From Mucilaginibacter rubeus (GTDB lineage: Bacteria > Bacteroidota > Bacteroidia > Sphingobacteriales > Sphingobacteriaceae), in the NCBI RefSeq assembly GCF_014643835.1, contig NZ_BMKD01000012.1, positions 25,290 to 89,289 of the forward strand: a stretch of DNA of 64,000 nt. Direction: 5' to 3'. Every line of letters starts with the position of its first letter. The stretch's first letter is position 1. Below, piece after piece: positions 6,545 to 15,861 of the stretch. Under the pieces are notes generated by a model. It worked only from the letters and a program-made list of their open reading frames with translations, did not search any database and was not told the DNA's origin. The translations under genes and the position numbers were made by a program.

Positions 6545-8759
6545 TTTTTGTACGCTAACGATAGCGGGCGTAATCTGGGCCTGTGCCGACTCGTATGAGG
6601 AAGAATATTCAGTTTTTTCCCCCGAATATTTTGTCAACAAGCAATACTCCCCCTTCTTTTACACGGGTAACGAAGTTTACTATGGCTTAGGCTATACTGA
6701 TGGGAGCAATACCTGGTATAACGATATTATTGTTGACGAATGGTACGATCATTTTAACCATCAATTCAGCAAAGCGTCACTTCAGTACCTGCTTATTAAA
6801 GCCAGTGCCGGCGCTGTTGATTCCATTTCCCGTAAATCAGCTGGCGCGCTCAAAGTATTGCCCGCTAAATACCCCGTTATGAGTACTGGTACTGTATCGG
6901 CAAAAATGCTCAAAGCTTTTTATAGCTACCTTAAGCTGGCCAAAATAAGTGAGGTTTATTCGGTAAACGATCAATATTATTCGTGGGATAAGGTAAAGCC
7001 CAATCATTCGCCGGTAAAGCTGGCTTCAACGCTGATTAGTGCCTTCGATGCCGAAACAGATCCTTTTATCAAGGAGCGTTTATGGTTTCAAGCCGTTCGT
7101 TATTATTACTTCCTGGATAATTCGTCGTCGGCAATAACTGTTAGCTTGTTTAATCAGTTCAAAGATCATTTTCCTAAAAACCTCATTTACTACCGTACAA
7201 TGGGCTATGTAGCCGGATATTATTACAGGCAAAAAAACTACGCCCTATCAAACTACCTGTACAGCCTTTGTTATGATTACACTTATAAATTAAAGATCCC
7301 GAGCTTCTGGAGCTTCCACCCGCAAAATGAAAGTGATTGGAATGCCACACTCAGGCTTGCCAAAACGCCGGAAGAGAAAATAACCCTGTGGCATATGATG
7401 GGGGTACAATATGATGCCGCAAGGGCTATAAAAACTATCGCGACTATCAACCCAAAATCCGAAAAGCTGGACCTGCTGCTAAGCCGTCTGATTAATATCA
7501 GGGAGGCCTCATCAGGAGATGGTAAACCTGCCGATTCGGTAATAAAATCCGATGACAACGGCAAACGCCTCGTGGAGAGCATCGCCCTTACAAATAATAC
7601 AGCCAAGCCTTACTATTGGAACCTCGCGGCAGGGTACCTTAACTTTTTGGATAGCAACTACACCGCAGCCGGTAAGTTTTACGCTACAGCAAAAAGCCAG
7701 TTCCCTGCCGGTGACAAAATGATTGTAGCACAGGGCAAGTTGCTCGACCTGATGTTATATATCAAAAACCTTAAAAAAATGGATGCCGCTGCGGAGGCAA
7801 AATTAACGGAGCCTCTTAACTGGCTTGCCAACCTACGCGATAGTAAGATTAAGATCAAAGACCTGCGGTTTGATAATGCCATTTCGGTTTGTAACCTTGC
7901 CATATCGCAGCTTTATAAAAAGCAAGGCAACCCAATCAGGGAGGTATGCTTTAACAACAATGCACAGGGTTTTTATGCGGATAGCGTCAGGGTCCAGCAT
8001 ATGATCGATCTGTTGAATAAGTCTGACAAAACACCATTTGAGCAAGCCATGCTGCGGTATTATCCTATAACACTTAATAATTTATATTATCATAAGGCTA
8101 TTGTGCTGGCTTATCAGCAAAAATTACCGGAAGCTATTGCCCGGCTTAAAAAAATGAAGCCCGAAGATTTTGTGCTTGCCGGCAACCCTTTTGCCGGCAG
8201 GTTAGTTGATTGTCATGATTGTGACCATGCGGCTATGAAGATGAAAAAGTTTACACCATTAGCCTTTTTAGAAACGTTATATACAATGGATACCGATATT
8301 AAAAACGGGAAAAATATTTATCGTAATGCTTTTTCTGTTGCTAATGCCTATTATAACATTACCTATTATGGTAACGCGAGGCTGTTTTATGAGGGGGATG
8401 TAGTTGCATCGGGCCCTACCGGTCGTTATTATTATGAGGGAGAAGAAAGGATGGATGATAAGCTAACCTCCATGCGTACAGCTATCAGGTATTATGAACT
8501 GGCACGGAAAAACGCCGCGACTGACGAGCAACGTGCCCTTTGTACATTTATGCTGAGCAAATGCGCGCTGAATGAAATCTACAATGACCCAAACTTTAAA
8601 GGTGCCGACAAGTTTGCCGATATAAAAGCCAGTCAGCCTGTTACCGGCGCGTATTACAATTATTTTGCCGAGCTGAAAGAAAAATATAATAAAACGGCCT
8701 ACTATAAAGAAGTGCTGAAGGAGTGTGGCTATTTCAGGATCTATGCAGATAAGAAGTAA
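6474..8759 (+). CDS. Large exported hypothetical protein, coupled to the preceding lipoprotein
   Basis: 761 residues. The only usable start is ATG 6474, inside the end of the previous gene (71-base overlap in another frame). The N-terminus has basic residues, then FLLVFSFCTLTIAGVIWAC, which is a signal peptide with possible lipidation at Cys37. The mature part is Tyr-rich and mostly helical, with repeated TPR-like helix pairs (MGYVAGYYYRQKNYALSNYLYSL, ARKNAATDEQRALCTFMLSKCAL), so it may be a helical-repeat scaffold at the outer membrane. A CHDCDHA cluster near residue 581 may bind metal. Function unknown. Confidence 0.7.
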   Translation: MNWPISTFQNLTRKPLRKFLLVFSFCTLTIAGVIWACADSYEEEYSVFSPEYFVNKQYSPFFYTGNEVYYGLGYTDGSNTWYNDIIVDEWYDHFNHQFSKASLQYLLIKASAGAVDSISRKSAGALKVLPAKYPVMSTGTVSAKMLKAFYSYLKLAKISEVYSVNDQYYSWDKVKPNHSPVKLASTLISAFDAETDPFIKERLWFQAVRYYYFLDNSSSAITVSLFNQFKDHFPKNLIYYRTMGYVAGYYYRQKNYALSNYLYSLCYDYTYKLKIPSFWSFHPQNESDWNATLRLAKTPEEKITLWHMMGVQYDAARAIKTIATINPKSEKLDLLLSRLINIREASSGDGKPADSVIKSDDNGKRLVESIALTNNTAKPYYWNLAAGYLNFLDSNYTAAGKFYATAKSQFPAGDKMIVAQGKLLDLMLYIKNLKKMDAAAEAKLTEPLNWLANLRDSKIKIKDLRFDNAISVCNLAISQLYKKQGNPIREVCFNNNAQGFYADSVRVQHMIDLLNKSDKTPFEQAMLRYYPITLNNLYYHKAIVLAYQQKLPEAIARLKKMKPEDFVLAGNPFAGRLVDCHDCDHAAMKMKKFTPLAFLETLYTMDTDIKNGKNIYRNAFSVANAYYNITYYGNARLFYEGDVVASGPTGRYYYEGEERMDDKLTSMRTAIRYYELARKNAATDEQRALCTFMLSKCALNEIYNDPNFKGADKFADIKASQPVTGAYYNYFAELKEKYNKTAYYKEVLKECGYFRIYADKK

Positions 8760-8862
8760 AGGTAATTGAGTAGTATTTGTCAATGTGTTTTGCTAATTAA
8801 TTTAGTAAAAATCAAAATAATCTGCATATTTGCACATCTGTAATCTGCACATCTGATTAATA

Positions 8863-10275
8863 ATGGCCAAATCCAAGATCGCGTATTTTTGTCAAAGCTG
8901 TGGCTTTGAATCGCCCAAGTGGCTGGGTAAATGCCCGTCATGCCAGCAATGGAACACTTTTGTTGAGGAGGTGATTGAAAAAGGCAATGCAGCGGTACCT
9001 GCCTGGAAGCCTGCATCAACCAGTCAGCAGCGGGCCAATAAACCCGTGCCCGTAACGGAGATCACTTATACCGAAGAGCATCGTATGCCAACTCCCGATA
9101 AAGAGTTTAACCGCGTTTTGGGAGGAGGGATAGTGCCCGGTTCACTGGTATTGATAGGTGGAGAGCCGGGCATAGGCAAATCAACCCTGATGCTGCAGCT
9201 TGCGCTCAATATGCCAAACCAAAAAGTTTTGTATGTATCGGGCGAGGAAAGTGAAAGACAGATAAAAATGCGGGCCGAAAGGTTAGCTTCGCCCGAAGGG
9301 GGAGTCATAGGCGAGGGGGCATATATACTGACGGAAACATCCACCCAAAACATATTTAAACAGATAGAATCATTAGAACCTGATATGGTAGTGATCGACT
9401 CTATCCAAACTCTGCATTCGGCACATATCGAGTCGACGCCGGGTAGTGTATCACAGGTGAGGGAGTGTACTGCCGAATTGCTTCGCTTCGCCAAAGAGAC
9501 TTCGACGCCGGTATTTTTAATTGGTCATATTACCAAAGACGGTATGATTGCCGGGCCGAAGATATTGGAGCACATGGTTGATACCGTGCTGCAGTTTGAG
9601 GGCGACAGGCACCACGTTTACCGCATATTGCGCACCATCAAAAACCGTTTCGGCTCGGCATCCGAATTGGGTATTTACGAAATGATGGGGGAAGGATTAC
9701 GGGAGGTGTCCAATCCGTCGGAGATCCTGCTTTCGCACCGGGAAACACCATTGAGCGGCATCACTATTTCGGCTACCTTAGAAGGTATGAGGCCGATGCT
9801 GATTGAGACCCAGGCCTTGGTTAGTGCGTCGGCCTATGGAACGCCACAACGTACTGCTACAGGCTTCGATACCAAACGTATGAGTATGTTGTTGGCTGTA
9901 TTGGAAAAACGCTGCGGTTTTAGGTTGGGTGCAAAGGATGTGTTCCTGAATATTACCGGCGGTATCAGGGTTGAGGACCCGGCTATTGACCTTGGTTTGG
10001 CGGCGGCCATCATATCATCGCATGAGGATATGCCCATTCCGTTCAAAACCTGCTTTGCTGGGGAGCTCGGTCTCTCGGGTGAGATTAGGGCGGTGAACCG
10101 TGTTGAGCAGCGTATTGCCGAAGCGCAGAAACTTGGCTTTAACCAGATCTTTATCTCTAAATACAACCTCCCTGCCAGCGGTCAGGATAAAAAGCGGATG
10201 GATCTGTCACGCTATGATATCGACATTAAGATTGTGAGCAGTATTGAAGAGGTTTTTAGCTTATTGTTTGGATAG
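8863..10275 (+). CDS. radA: DNA repair protein RadA (Sms), branch-migration ATPase
   Basis: 470 residues, close to the family's ~455. It drives branch migration of recombination intermediates with RecA. The N-terminal C4 zinc finger has Cys10, 13, 24 and 27 (CQSCG...CPSCQQW). The RecA-like ATPase has Walker A GEPGIGKST near residue 101 and the RadA-specific KNRFG motif near residue 260. The C-terminal Lon-protease-like domain (KDVFLNITGGIRVEDPAIDLGLAAAIISS, then GELGLSGEIRAVNRVEQR) lacks protease activity in this family. It is apparently monocistronic. The ATG at 8863 fits the conserved MAKSK-YFCQ start. Confidence 0.97.
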   Translation: MAKSKIAYFCQSCGFESPKWLGKCPSCQQWNTFVEEVIEKGNAAVPAWKPASTSQQRANKPVPVTEITYTEEHRMPTPDKEFNRVLGGGIVPGSLVLIGGEPGIGKSTLMLQLALNMPNQKVLYVSGEESERQIKMRAERLASPEGGVIGEGAYILTETSTQNIFKQIESLEPDMVVIDSIQTLHSAHIESTPGSVSQVRECTAELLRFAKETSTPVFLIGHITKDGMIAGPKILEHMVDTVLQFEGDRHHVYRILRTIKNRFGSASELGIYEMMGEGLREVSNPSEILLSHRETPLSGITISATLEGMRPMLIETQALVSASAYGTPQRTATGFDTKRMSMLLAVLEKRCGFRLGAKDVFLNITGGIRVEDPAIDLGLAAAIISSHEDMPIPFKTCFAGELGLSGEIRAVNRVEQRIAEAQKLGFNQIFISKYNLPASGQDKKRMDLSRYDIDIKIVSSIEEVFSLLFG

Positions 10276-10281
10276 GGCCGG

Positions 10282-10349
10282 AAGCTTAAAGCCGAACGCC
10301 CAAAGCGAAAAGCGATTAACTTGCTTCCTGCTATTCCTGCTTTAAGCTT
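10282..10349. repeat. Inverted repeat AAGCTTAAAGC / GCTTTAAGCTT
   Basis: Exact 11-bp arms at 10282-10292 and 10339-10349, 46 bases apart, in the convergent gap between radA and the minus-strand gene at 10378. It is followed by TTTTTAGCTTTTTTTG. It could serve as a bidirectional terminator. Confidence 0.4.
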
Positions 10350-10377
10350 TAAGCATTCCGTTTTTAGCTTTTTTTGC

Positions 10378-10659
10378 CTAAAATTTCAGGTTTAATTTAA
10401 GCCAGTTCTGCACATCTTCCTGGCTGGAGATTTCGGCCGGTAGCTTATCGTGGATCAGTTTTTCCATTTTATTGCCGGTGTTGGCAAAACGATAATCCCA
10501 TATCATCATTAACTTGTTGATCAGGTATACCATTTCGTTCCCTTCATTTTTATTGAACGCAGTATGATCGGGCCTGCCATTTACACGTGGATCATTCGGG
10601 ATGTAAGTAGTCCATTGGTAATCGGTGTAGTATAGATTTCTTTTTGAAAAAAGGATCAT
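10378..10659 (-). CDS. Small conserved-looking hypothetical protein
   Basis: 93 residues, soluble, with many aromatic and Asn residues (MILFSKRNLYYTDYQWTTYI) and a C-terminal helical stretch ending NWLKLNLKF. There is no signal peptide or motif I recognise. Composition and the clean frame between a converging radA and a divergent M61 peptidase support a real gene. A second possible start (MVYLINKLMMIWDYRF) would truncate it to about 51 residues; the longer form is kept because its codon use is equally regular. Function unknown. Confidence 0.55.
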   Translation of the reverse strand: MILFSKRNLYYTDYQWTTYIPNDPRVNGRPDHTAFNKNEGNEMVYLINKLMMIWDYRFANTGNKMEKLIHDKLPAEISSQEDVQNWLKLNLKF

Positions 10660-10917
10660 AAGCCGGCAAATTTCTTTAAATGTACATATAATAAAATGAA
10701 TGCGACCGGATTAAGCCTTTTTAAATGGGGTTTAGGGGTTCTTTACGCTAACGCTTTTTAAACCTGCCACAATTAACATGTAGAAGTGAGCGAAAAAAAA
10801 ATCATTTTATCCGCCTGCTGATTGCATTACCTATTTTAAGAACGATTTTCTGCATAATAATATTGATATTATTTTTTCGTGATTTAATAGTAATTTCAGC
10901 GCAGATAATTTAAGTTG

Positions 10918-12792
10918 ATGAAAAAATTACTACTCTTTACCGCCGCCTCGGTACTTGCGTGCAGTGCTATGGCACAGCAGGAACCACAAAAAGCAATTTA
11001 CTATTCCATATCATTCCCAAACGCCGCCCATCATGAGGCTGAGATAAGCATGACCATTCCGCAGGCACCATCAGGGGCTTTCAGGGTACGGATGAGCCGC
11101 TCATCTGCCGGCCGGTATGCAACCCATGAGTTTGGTAAAAATATTTATAACGTTAAAGCTACCGATGTTGAAGGTAAGGAGCTGCCTTTAACCCAAATTG
11201 AAGGCGATGTTTACGAAGTGGGAGAACACCCGGCAGCGGTGAAAGTGAGCTATACACTTTTTGGCAACTGGACCGATGGTACTTATGCTTCTATCGATCC
11301 GAGCCATGCCCACCTGAATATGCCCGCCACGTTTATGTGGGTGGTAGGGCAGGATAAACGTCCCCTTACCTTTGAGTTTAACGACATTGATAAATACGAC
11401 TGGAAAGTAGCTTCACAACTTAAACATGAAGGCTCAAATGTGTACAGCGCACCCAATCTGCAATATATGATGGATAGCCCTACCGAACTGTCCAATTACA
11501 ACGTTAGCAGTTGGGAAGTAGTAAATACCGATGGTAAGAAAGAAAAAATAAACCTGACCATGCACTCAGACGATAGCCAGGGTGTGATTGATAACTTCGG
11601 CAAGATGATCCAGAAGCTGGTGTTGGAAGAAAAAGCCGTATTTGGCGAACTGCCCACTTATGATTTTGGCGAGTACACTTTTGTTAGCGATGTAAATCCT
11701 GCTGTATCAGGCGACGGTATGGAACATCGTAACTCCACTTCTATAACTATTCCGGCACCCAAGGTTGAAGGATTTGAAAATAACCTCATGGGTGTTTATG
11801 CTCATGAATACTTCCATAGCTGGAATGTAAAACGCATCCGCCCAAAATCATTGGAGCCTTTTAACTTTGAACACGCCAACATGAGCAGTGAGCTTTGGTT
11901 TGCCGAAGGTTTTACGCAATATTACGGCGAATTATTACTTACCCGCGCCGGCTTTGTAACGGTTGATGATTATACCAAAACCATTGCCGGTTTGGTAAAC
12001 CAGATCTTAAACACACCTGCCGCTGCCAAATATTCGGCCGCCCAAATGAGCCGCTATTCGGTTTTTGCCGATGCTGGTGTATCTATAGATCCTAACAACA
12101 ACGTTAACGATTTTACCAGTTATTACACTTATGGCGGCGCCATCGCTTTGGCGCTCGACCTTCGCCTCCGCAGCGATTTTAACATGACGCTTGATGATTA
12201 CATGCGTGCTGTTTGGCTTACACGCGGTAAGGTAATGAAACCGTATACCATTCCCGATCTCCAAACCGATTTGGGCAAAGTAACCAACAACCCCAAATTT
12301 GCTGCTGATTTCTTTAAGCGTTACATTAACGGGACCGATAAAAACAATTACGAAGAACTATTGGCTAAAGCAGGCCTGGTACTGCGTAAAGTACAGCCGG
12401 GCAAAGGTTGGGCCGGTCCGCTGGCAGTTACGCCGGGCCGTGGCCGCGCCGGGCAGGTACGCGCCGCGGATGCCGAAGGTTTGCCAATATTGTCGAGCAC
12501 GACTATAGGCACCCCGGTTTACAAAGCAGGCATCGATGCGGGTGATGTGATCCTGAAAGTTGATGGAAAAGATATTAAAGATCAGAAAGGGTTTAGTGAT
12601 GCCATTGCCGATAAAAAGCCGGGCGATAAGATCATGGTAAACTATAAAAACCGGACCGGTGCCCATGAAACTACGATAACGCTTGAGGAAAACCCCAACT
12701 TTGAAGTGGCAACCTTTGAAAAGGCAGGCAAACAATTGAGCAAAGAGCAGGAAACTTTCCGTAACAACTGGCTGCAATCAAAAGTCAAATAA
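10918..12792 (+). CDS. M61-family glycyl-aminopeptidase-like metallopeptidase with PDZ domain
   Basis: 624 residues from ATG 10918. A TTG three bases upstream is also in frame, but ATG followed by KKLLLFTAASVLACSAMAQ is a standard signal peptide. Zinc-binding HEYFH (His296, Glu297, His300) with downstream WFAEGFT (Glu330 as third ligand) is the M61 signature. The N-terminal beta domain (about 25-190) and the C-terminal PDZ domain (about 510-605, GTPVYKAGIDAGDVILKVDG) match the family layout. It is periplasmic and releases N-terminal residues from peptides; the natural substrate is unknown. An M28 peptidase follows after 2 bases, so the pair forms a peptidase operon. Confidence 0.92.
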   Translation: MKKLLLFTAASVLACSAMAQQEPQKAIYYSISFPNAAHHEAEISMTIPQAPSGAFRVRMSRSSAGRYATHEFGKNIYNVKATDVEGKELPLTQIEGDVYEVGEHPAAVKVSYTLFGNWTDGTYASIDPSHAHLNMPATFMWVVGQDKRPLTFEFNDIDKYDWKVASQLKHEGSNVYSAPNLQYMMDSPTELSNYNVSSWEVVNTDGKKEKINLTMHSDDSQGVIDNFGKMIQKLVLEEKAVFGELPTYDFGEYTFVSDVNPAVSGDGMEHRNSTSITIPAPKVEGFENNLMGVYAHEYFHSWNVKRIRPKSLEPFNFEHANMSSELWFAEGFTQYYGELLLTRAGFVTVDDYTKTIAGLVNQILNTPAAAKYSAAQMSRYSVFADAGVSIDPNNNVNDFTSYYTYGGAIALALDLRLRSDFNMTLDDYMRAVWLTRGKVMKPYTIPDLQTDLGKVTNNPKFAADFFKRYINGTDKNNYEELLAKAGLVLRKVQPGKGWAGPLAVTPGRGRAGQVRAADAEGLPILSSTTIGTPVYKAGIDAGDVILKVDGKDIKDQKGFSDAIADKKPGDKIMVNYKNRTGAHETTITLEENPNFEVATFEKAGKQLSKEQETFRNNWLQSKVK

Positions 12793-12794
12793 CT

Positions 12795-14102
12795 ATGAAA
12801 AAGATCTCGATAATAACAGCGGCATTGTTAAGCGTTTCGGCTTATGGTTTTGCGCAAGATGTTAATAAACTCATTAGTAAAGATGATGTAACCCGGATTA
12901 TCAAAACCCTGTCGGCCGATGATATGCAGGGCAGGGCCACTTTTACGCCGGGCATTGAAAAGGCCGCTACATTTATTGAGGGCGAATATAAAAAGGCCGG
13001 TCTTAAACCTATGGCAGGCAATACCGGTTACCGTCAAAACTTTACGATGGTACGGTCGACCCCTGTTAGCTTGACTGTAAGCATCGATGGTAAGACTATT
13101 GCTGCCGACAGCGCGTTTGCAAGCAGTACGGATTCGTTTAAATGGGCAAGCGATAAAGATGTACAGGTAGTTACCGTTGGTGCGGATAAAAATTTCAGGA
13201 CCGAGTACCGGGCAGCTTCACAAAGCGGCAAAAAAACACTTTTGTTGATCGACCCTAAATTTAAAGACTTGTTTAGCCGGGTTAAGTCGTACCTGGGGAC
13301 AGGCAGCACAAATTTTAAAGGCACAGTAAAGCAGCCCCTGGTATTTGTATTGGGCAAGTTCGATAACACAGCATTGTTTGATGTTAACTGTGATATCAAA
13401 AATGAAGAATTGCCGCTGTTTAATGTTGCCGGTATCCTCCCCGGGAAAACCAAACCGAATGAATATGTGGTATTTTCGGGACACTATGACCACTTAGGGA
13501 TTATCAAACCTGATAAACCCGGCGTAACAGACAGCATTGCCAATGGCGCGGATGATGACGCTTCGGGCACAACCGCTGTATTGAGCCTGGCTAAATACTA
13601 TAAAAAGCTCAACAATAATGCCCGTACGCTTATTTTCGTAGCCTTTACTGCCGAAGAAATTGGCGAATACGGGTCGCAGTATTTTGCCAAACAAATAGAT
13701 GCAGATAAGGTAGTTGCCATGTTCAACATCGAAATGATTGGTAAGGCATCTAAATTTGGCACTAACTCGGCATTTATTACCGGGTTTGAAAGATCTGATT
13801 TTGGCAAGATCCTGCAGAAGAACCTGAAAGGCACAGCCTTTAAGTTTTACCCGGACCCTTACCCGGACCAGGACCTGTTTTACAGAAGTGATAACGCGTC
13901 GCTGGCCGAAGTTGGCGTACCGGCCCACACCATCTCAACCGACCAGATCGATATTGACAAATTATACCATACTGTTGGCGATGAATTTAGTTCGCTGGAT
14001 GTGAATAATATCACTTCGACCATCCGCGCGATAGCCCTAAGCTCGCGCACTATAGTTTCGGGCCAGGATACACCAACAAGGGTTCCGAAGAAAACGGAGT
14101 AG
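12795..14102 (+). CDS. M28-family zinc peptidase (aminopeptidase-like), exported
   Basis: 435 residues with a cleavable signal peptide (ITAALLSVSAYGFAQ). The M28 metal ligands are visible: GHYDHLG (His about 230), GADDDASG (bridging Asp about 253), AEEIGEYGS (Glu about 287-288), and later a Glu/Asp in NIEMIGK and a His in VPAHTIS. It has the usual apical insertion region (about 60-200). It probably removes amino acids from peptides in the periplasm. It starts 2 bases after the M61 gene and is surely cotranscribed. A palindromic repeat element lies just downstream. Confidence 0.92.
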   Translation: MKKISIITAALLSVSAYGFAQDVNKLISKDDVTRIIKTLSADDMQGRATFTPGIEKAATFIEGEYKKAGLKPMAGNTGYRQNFTMVRSTPVSLTVSIDGKTIAADSAFASSTDSFKWASDKDVQVVTVGADKNFRTEYRAASQSGKKTLLLIDPKFKDLFSRVKSYLGTGSTNFKGTVKQPLVFVLGKFDNTALFDVNCDIKNEELPLFNVAGILPGKTKPNEYVVFSGHYDHLGIIKPDKPGVTDSIANGADDDASGTTAVLSLAKYYKKLNNNARTLIFVAFTAEEIGEYGSQYFAKQIDADKVVAMFNIEMIGKASKFGTNSAFITGFERSDFGKILQKNLKGTAFKFYPDPYPDQDLFYRSDNASLAEVGVPAHTISTDQIDIDKLYHTVGDEFSSLDVNNITSTIRAIALSSRTIVSGQDTPTRVPKKTE

Positions 14103-14158
14103 AGGAGAGATTAGAGGTAGTCTGGTTTCGATAAAATAACTAAGCCATCGCTAAACGC

Positions 14159-14285
14159 GAAGGCCTTGTGCGATTCCCCTCTTGAGAGGGGTGGAGGGGT
14201 GTGTTTCTCTTCGCGCGAAGAACACACCCCTGCGGCCGCACCATCCACCGCGCCCCCTCCCATGAGGAGATTTTTATTTAATGTA
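14159..14285. repeat. Palindromic GC-rich repeat element, copy A
   Basis: Starts GAAGGCCTTGTGCGATTCCC and ends near TTTAATGTA. It contains the hairpin CCCCTCTTGAGAGGGG and complementary inner arms AGGGGTGTGTT and AACACACCCCT. Ends and order match copy B at 42034-42178, while the loop differs. It sits immediately upstream of the kinase gene at 14296. Confidence 0.75.
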
Positions 14286-14295
14286 ATTTTACCTC

Positions 14296-14826
14296 ATGAA
14301 CAAAATACTCAAAATAGCAGTTGTAGGCCCCGAATCAACAGGTAAATCTACCATGTCTGAATATTTGGCGGCGCATTACAATACTCTGGCTGTACCCGAG
14401 TATTCGCGCGAGTATTGTGCAAACCTTAAGGGCGATTGTACCTGGCAGGATGAGGTGAACATGTTTCACGGGCAGCTGGCGCTCGAAAAAAAACTGCTGC
14501 CGCAGGCTAACGGGATCCTGATTTGTGATACCACTTTTTTAACAGTAAAGATCTGGAGCGAGGAAATGTTTGGCAGCGCCCCGCAGGAGGTGCTTGACGA
14601 ATTGCCCCACCATCCTTATGATTTTTATTTACTCTTAGATATCGATCTGCCCTGGCAGGATGATCCCTTGCGCAATTTCCCAACCAAGCGCGCATATTTC
14701 ATGAACGTTTGGCACCGCGAACTCCAGGCGCTCAACGCCCGGTATGTAGTAATATCAGGCCTTGGGCAGGATAGGTATGATAATGCGGTGAAAGCGGTGG
14801 ATGAATATCTGAACCCTGATTTTTAG
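14296..14826 (+). CDS. NadR-like AAA ATPase (putative nicotinamide riboside kinase)
   Basis: 176 residues. The N-terminal P-loop VVGPESTGKST (about 9-19) and following VPEYSREYC (about 35-43) match the kinase domain of NadR, which phosphorylates nicotinamide riboside to NMN in NAD salvage. Further blocks LICDTTFLTVKIWSEEMFG (about 75-93) and LLDIDLPWQDDPLRNFP (about 115-131) also fit. It lacks the HTH and adenylyltransferase domains of enteric NadR, as is usual for Bacteroidota single-domain versions. No pnuC transporter is visible nearby. It is monocistronic, directly behind a palindromic repeat. Confidence 0.8.
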   Translation: MNKILKIAVVGPESTGKSTMSEYLAAHYNTLAVPEYSREYCANLKGDCTWQDEVNMFHGQLALEKKLLPQANGILICDTTFLTVKIWSEEMFGSAPQEVLDELPHHPYDFYLLLDIDLPWQDDPLRNFPTKRAYFMNVWHRELQALNARYVVISGLGQDRYDNAVKAVDEYLNPDF

Positions 14827-15250
14827 GATTAAAAGATGTTGCTGGATGATGTGCAGATGATGTTTAAAAAAGCCTCATTGGAGGAACCACCATGTGAAAT
14901 CCTAAAAAAAGTGATAACGTGTACAATATATATTTTAGTGATGTTATGCGGTGGCCGCGTTAGTGATAGGAGCGGATACCGGCCTTGTGGCTAATGCCTG
15001 TGCAGTATGAGCGCATAGCACGGGCCGCAGGCAACGCCCAATATTTATAGAGTTGATTTTTAAAATATATTTAATAATCAATAACTTATGAGTGTATCAT
15101 TAGGAGCGAAGCAATGACACGTCTTGATTATGCTGTTTTATCAAACTATTTTGTCAGGCATTTTTCAGGCGATTTGCTTATCTAAATCCATCTTAACTTA
15201 AAACTGTCAAAAAAATTATTCCTTATTAAAAAAATATTTTTCACATACGT
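14827..15250. other. Intergenic stretch with a structured element and a degenerate REP
   Basis: No gene seen. It holds a compact GC-rich structured segment (about 14955-15047) and, at 15091-15118, a degraded 'TCATTAGGAGCGAAGCAATGAC' repeat of a type common in Bacteroidota intergenic DNA. The rest is AT-rich. Confidence 0.55.
14955..15047. repeat. Structured intergenic element with nested stem (repeat or ncRNA)
   Basis: GCCTG (14996-15000) pairs with CAGGC (15028-15032). Inside, GTGC (15000-15003) pairs with GCAC (15018-15021) and TATG (15006-15009) with CATA (15014-15017) around AGCG. GC content is well above the AT-rich flanks. The orientation of any transcript is unknown. Confidence 0.4.
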
Positions 15251-15277
15251 GCAACGTTGCAAAATGCCTTGCGTCTA
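15251..15277 (+). promoter_or_regulatory. Candidate ECF-sigma promoter (autoregulation)
   Basis: GCAAC at 15251-15255 and CGTCTA at 15272-15277 are 16 bases apart, the AAC/CGTC spacing typical of ECF promoters. The element ends 23 bases before the sigma gene's start, suggesting autoregulation. Confidence 0.45.
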
Positions 15278-15300
15278 TTAACCTGAAGCCGGTCGCGAAT

Positions 15301-15861
15301 TTGGAAGCAATATATATTGATAAACATTACAACCTGGTAATTGAGTGCAAACAGGGGAGCAAAAAAGCCTGTTATGAGCTTTACCGTTTGTATTCGAAAG
15401 CTATGCTGAACGTAGCCTTTCGGATAGTGGGCGATATTGCCGAAGCAGAAGATGTGCTGCAGGAAGCTTTTGTGGATGCCTTTGCCAAGCTGAAGGATTT
15501 TAGGCAGGATACCACATTTGGCCTCTGGCTTAAGCAGATCGTTGTAAACCGGTCGATCAACCTGCTGCGCAAACGAAAGCTGGAACTGGTTGAGCTGGAA
15601 GATGGCCATCTTGAAAATATTGCCGATGACGAGAGCTGGGACGATGAAGACCTGCAGTACCAGGTTGCCAGGGTAAAAGAAGGCATGAAACAGTTGCCCG
15701 ATGGCTATCGCGTGGTGATATCATTATATCTGCTTGAAGGGTATGACCACGAAGAAATAGGTCAAATATTGAATATATCAGAAAACACATCAAGAACCCA
15801 GTTTTTGAGAGCTAAAAGAAAGTTAATTGAAATTTTAAACAGGAAAGGACAAGTATCATGA
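15301..15861 (+). CDS. ECF RNA polymerase sigma factor
   Basis: 186 residues with a TTG start at 15301. Region 2 (about 22-88) contains AMLNVAFRIVGDIAEAEDVLQEAFVDAFAKL, and region 4 (about 120-175) contains VISLYLLEGYDHEEIGQILNISENTSRTQFLRAKRKL with the HTH. It directs transcription of a signal-dependent regulon and is usually held inactive by a membrane anti-sigma factor. The stop overlaps the next start by 4 bases (ATGA), so the downstream membrane protein is the likely anti-sigma. An AAC/CGTC-like promoter lies just upstream. Confidence 0.95.
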   Translation: MEAIYIDKHYNLVIECKQGSKKACYELYRLYSKAMLNVAFRIVGDIAEAEDVLQEAFVDAFAKLKDFRQDTTFGLWLKQIVVNRSINLLRKRKLELVELEDGHLENIADDESWDDEDLQYQVARVKEGMKQLPDGYRVVISLYLLEGYDHEEIGQILNISENTSRTQFLRAKRKLIEILNRKGQVS

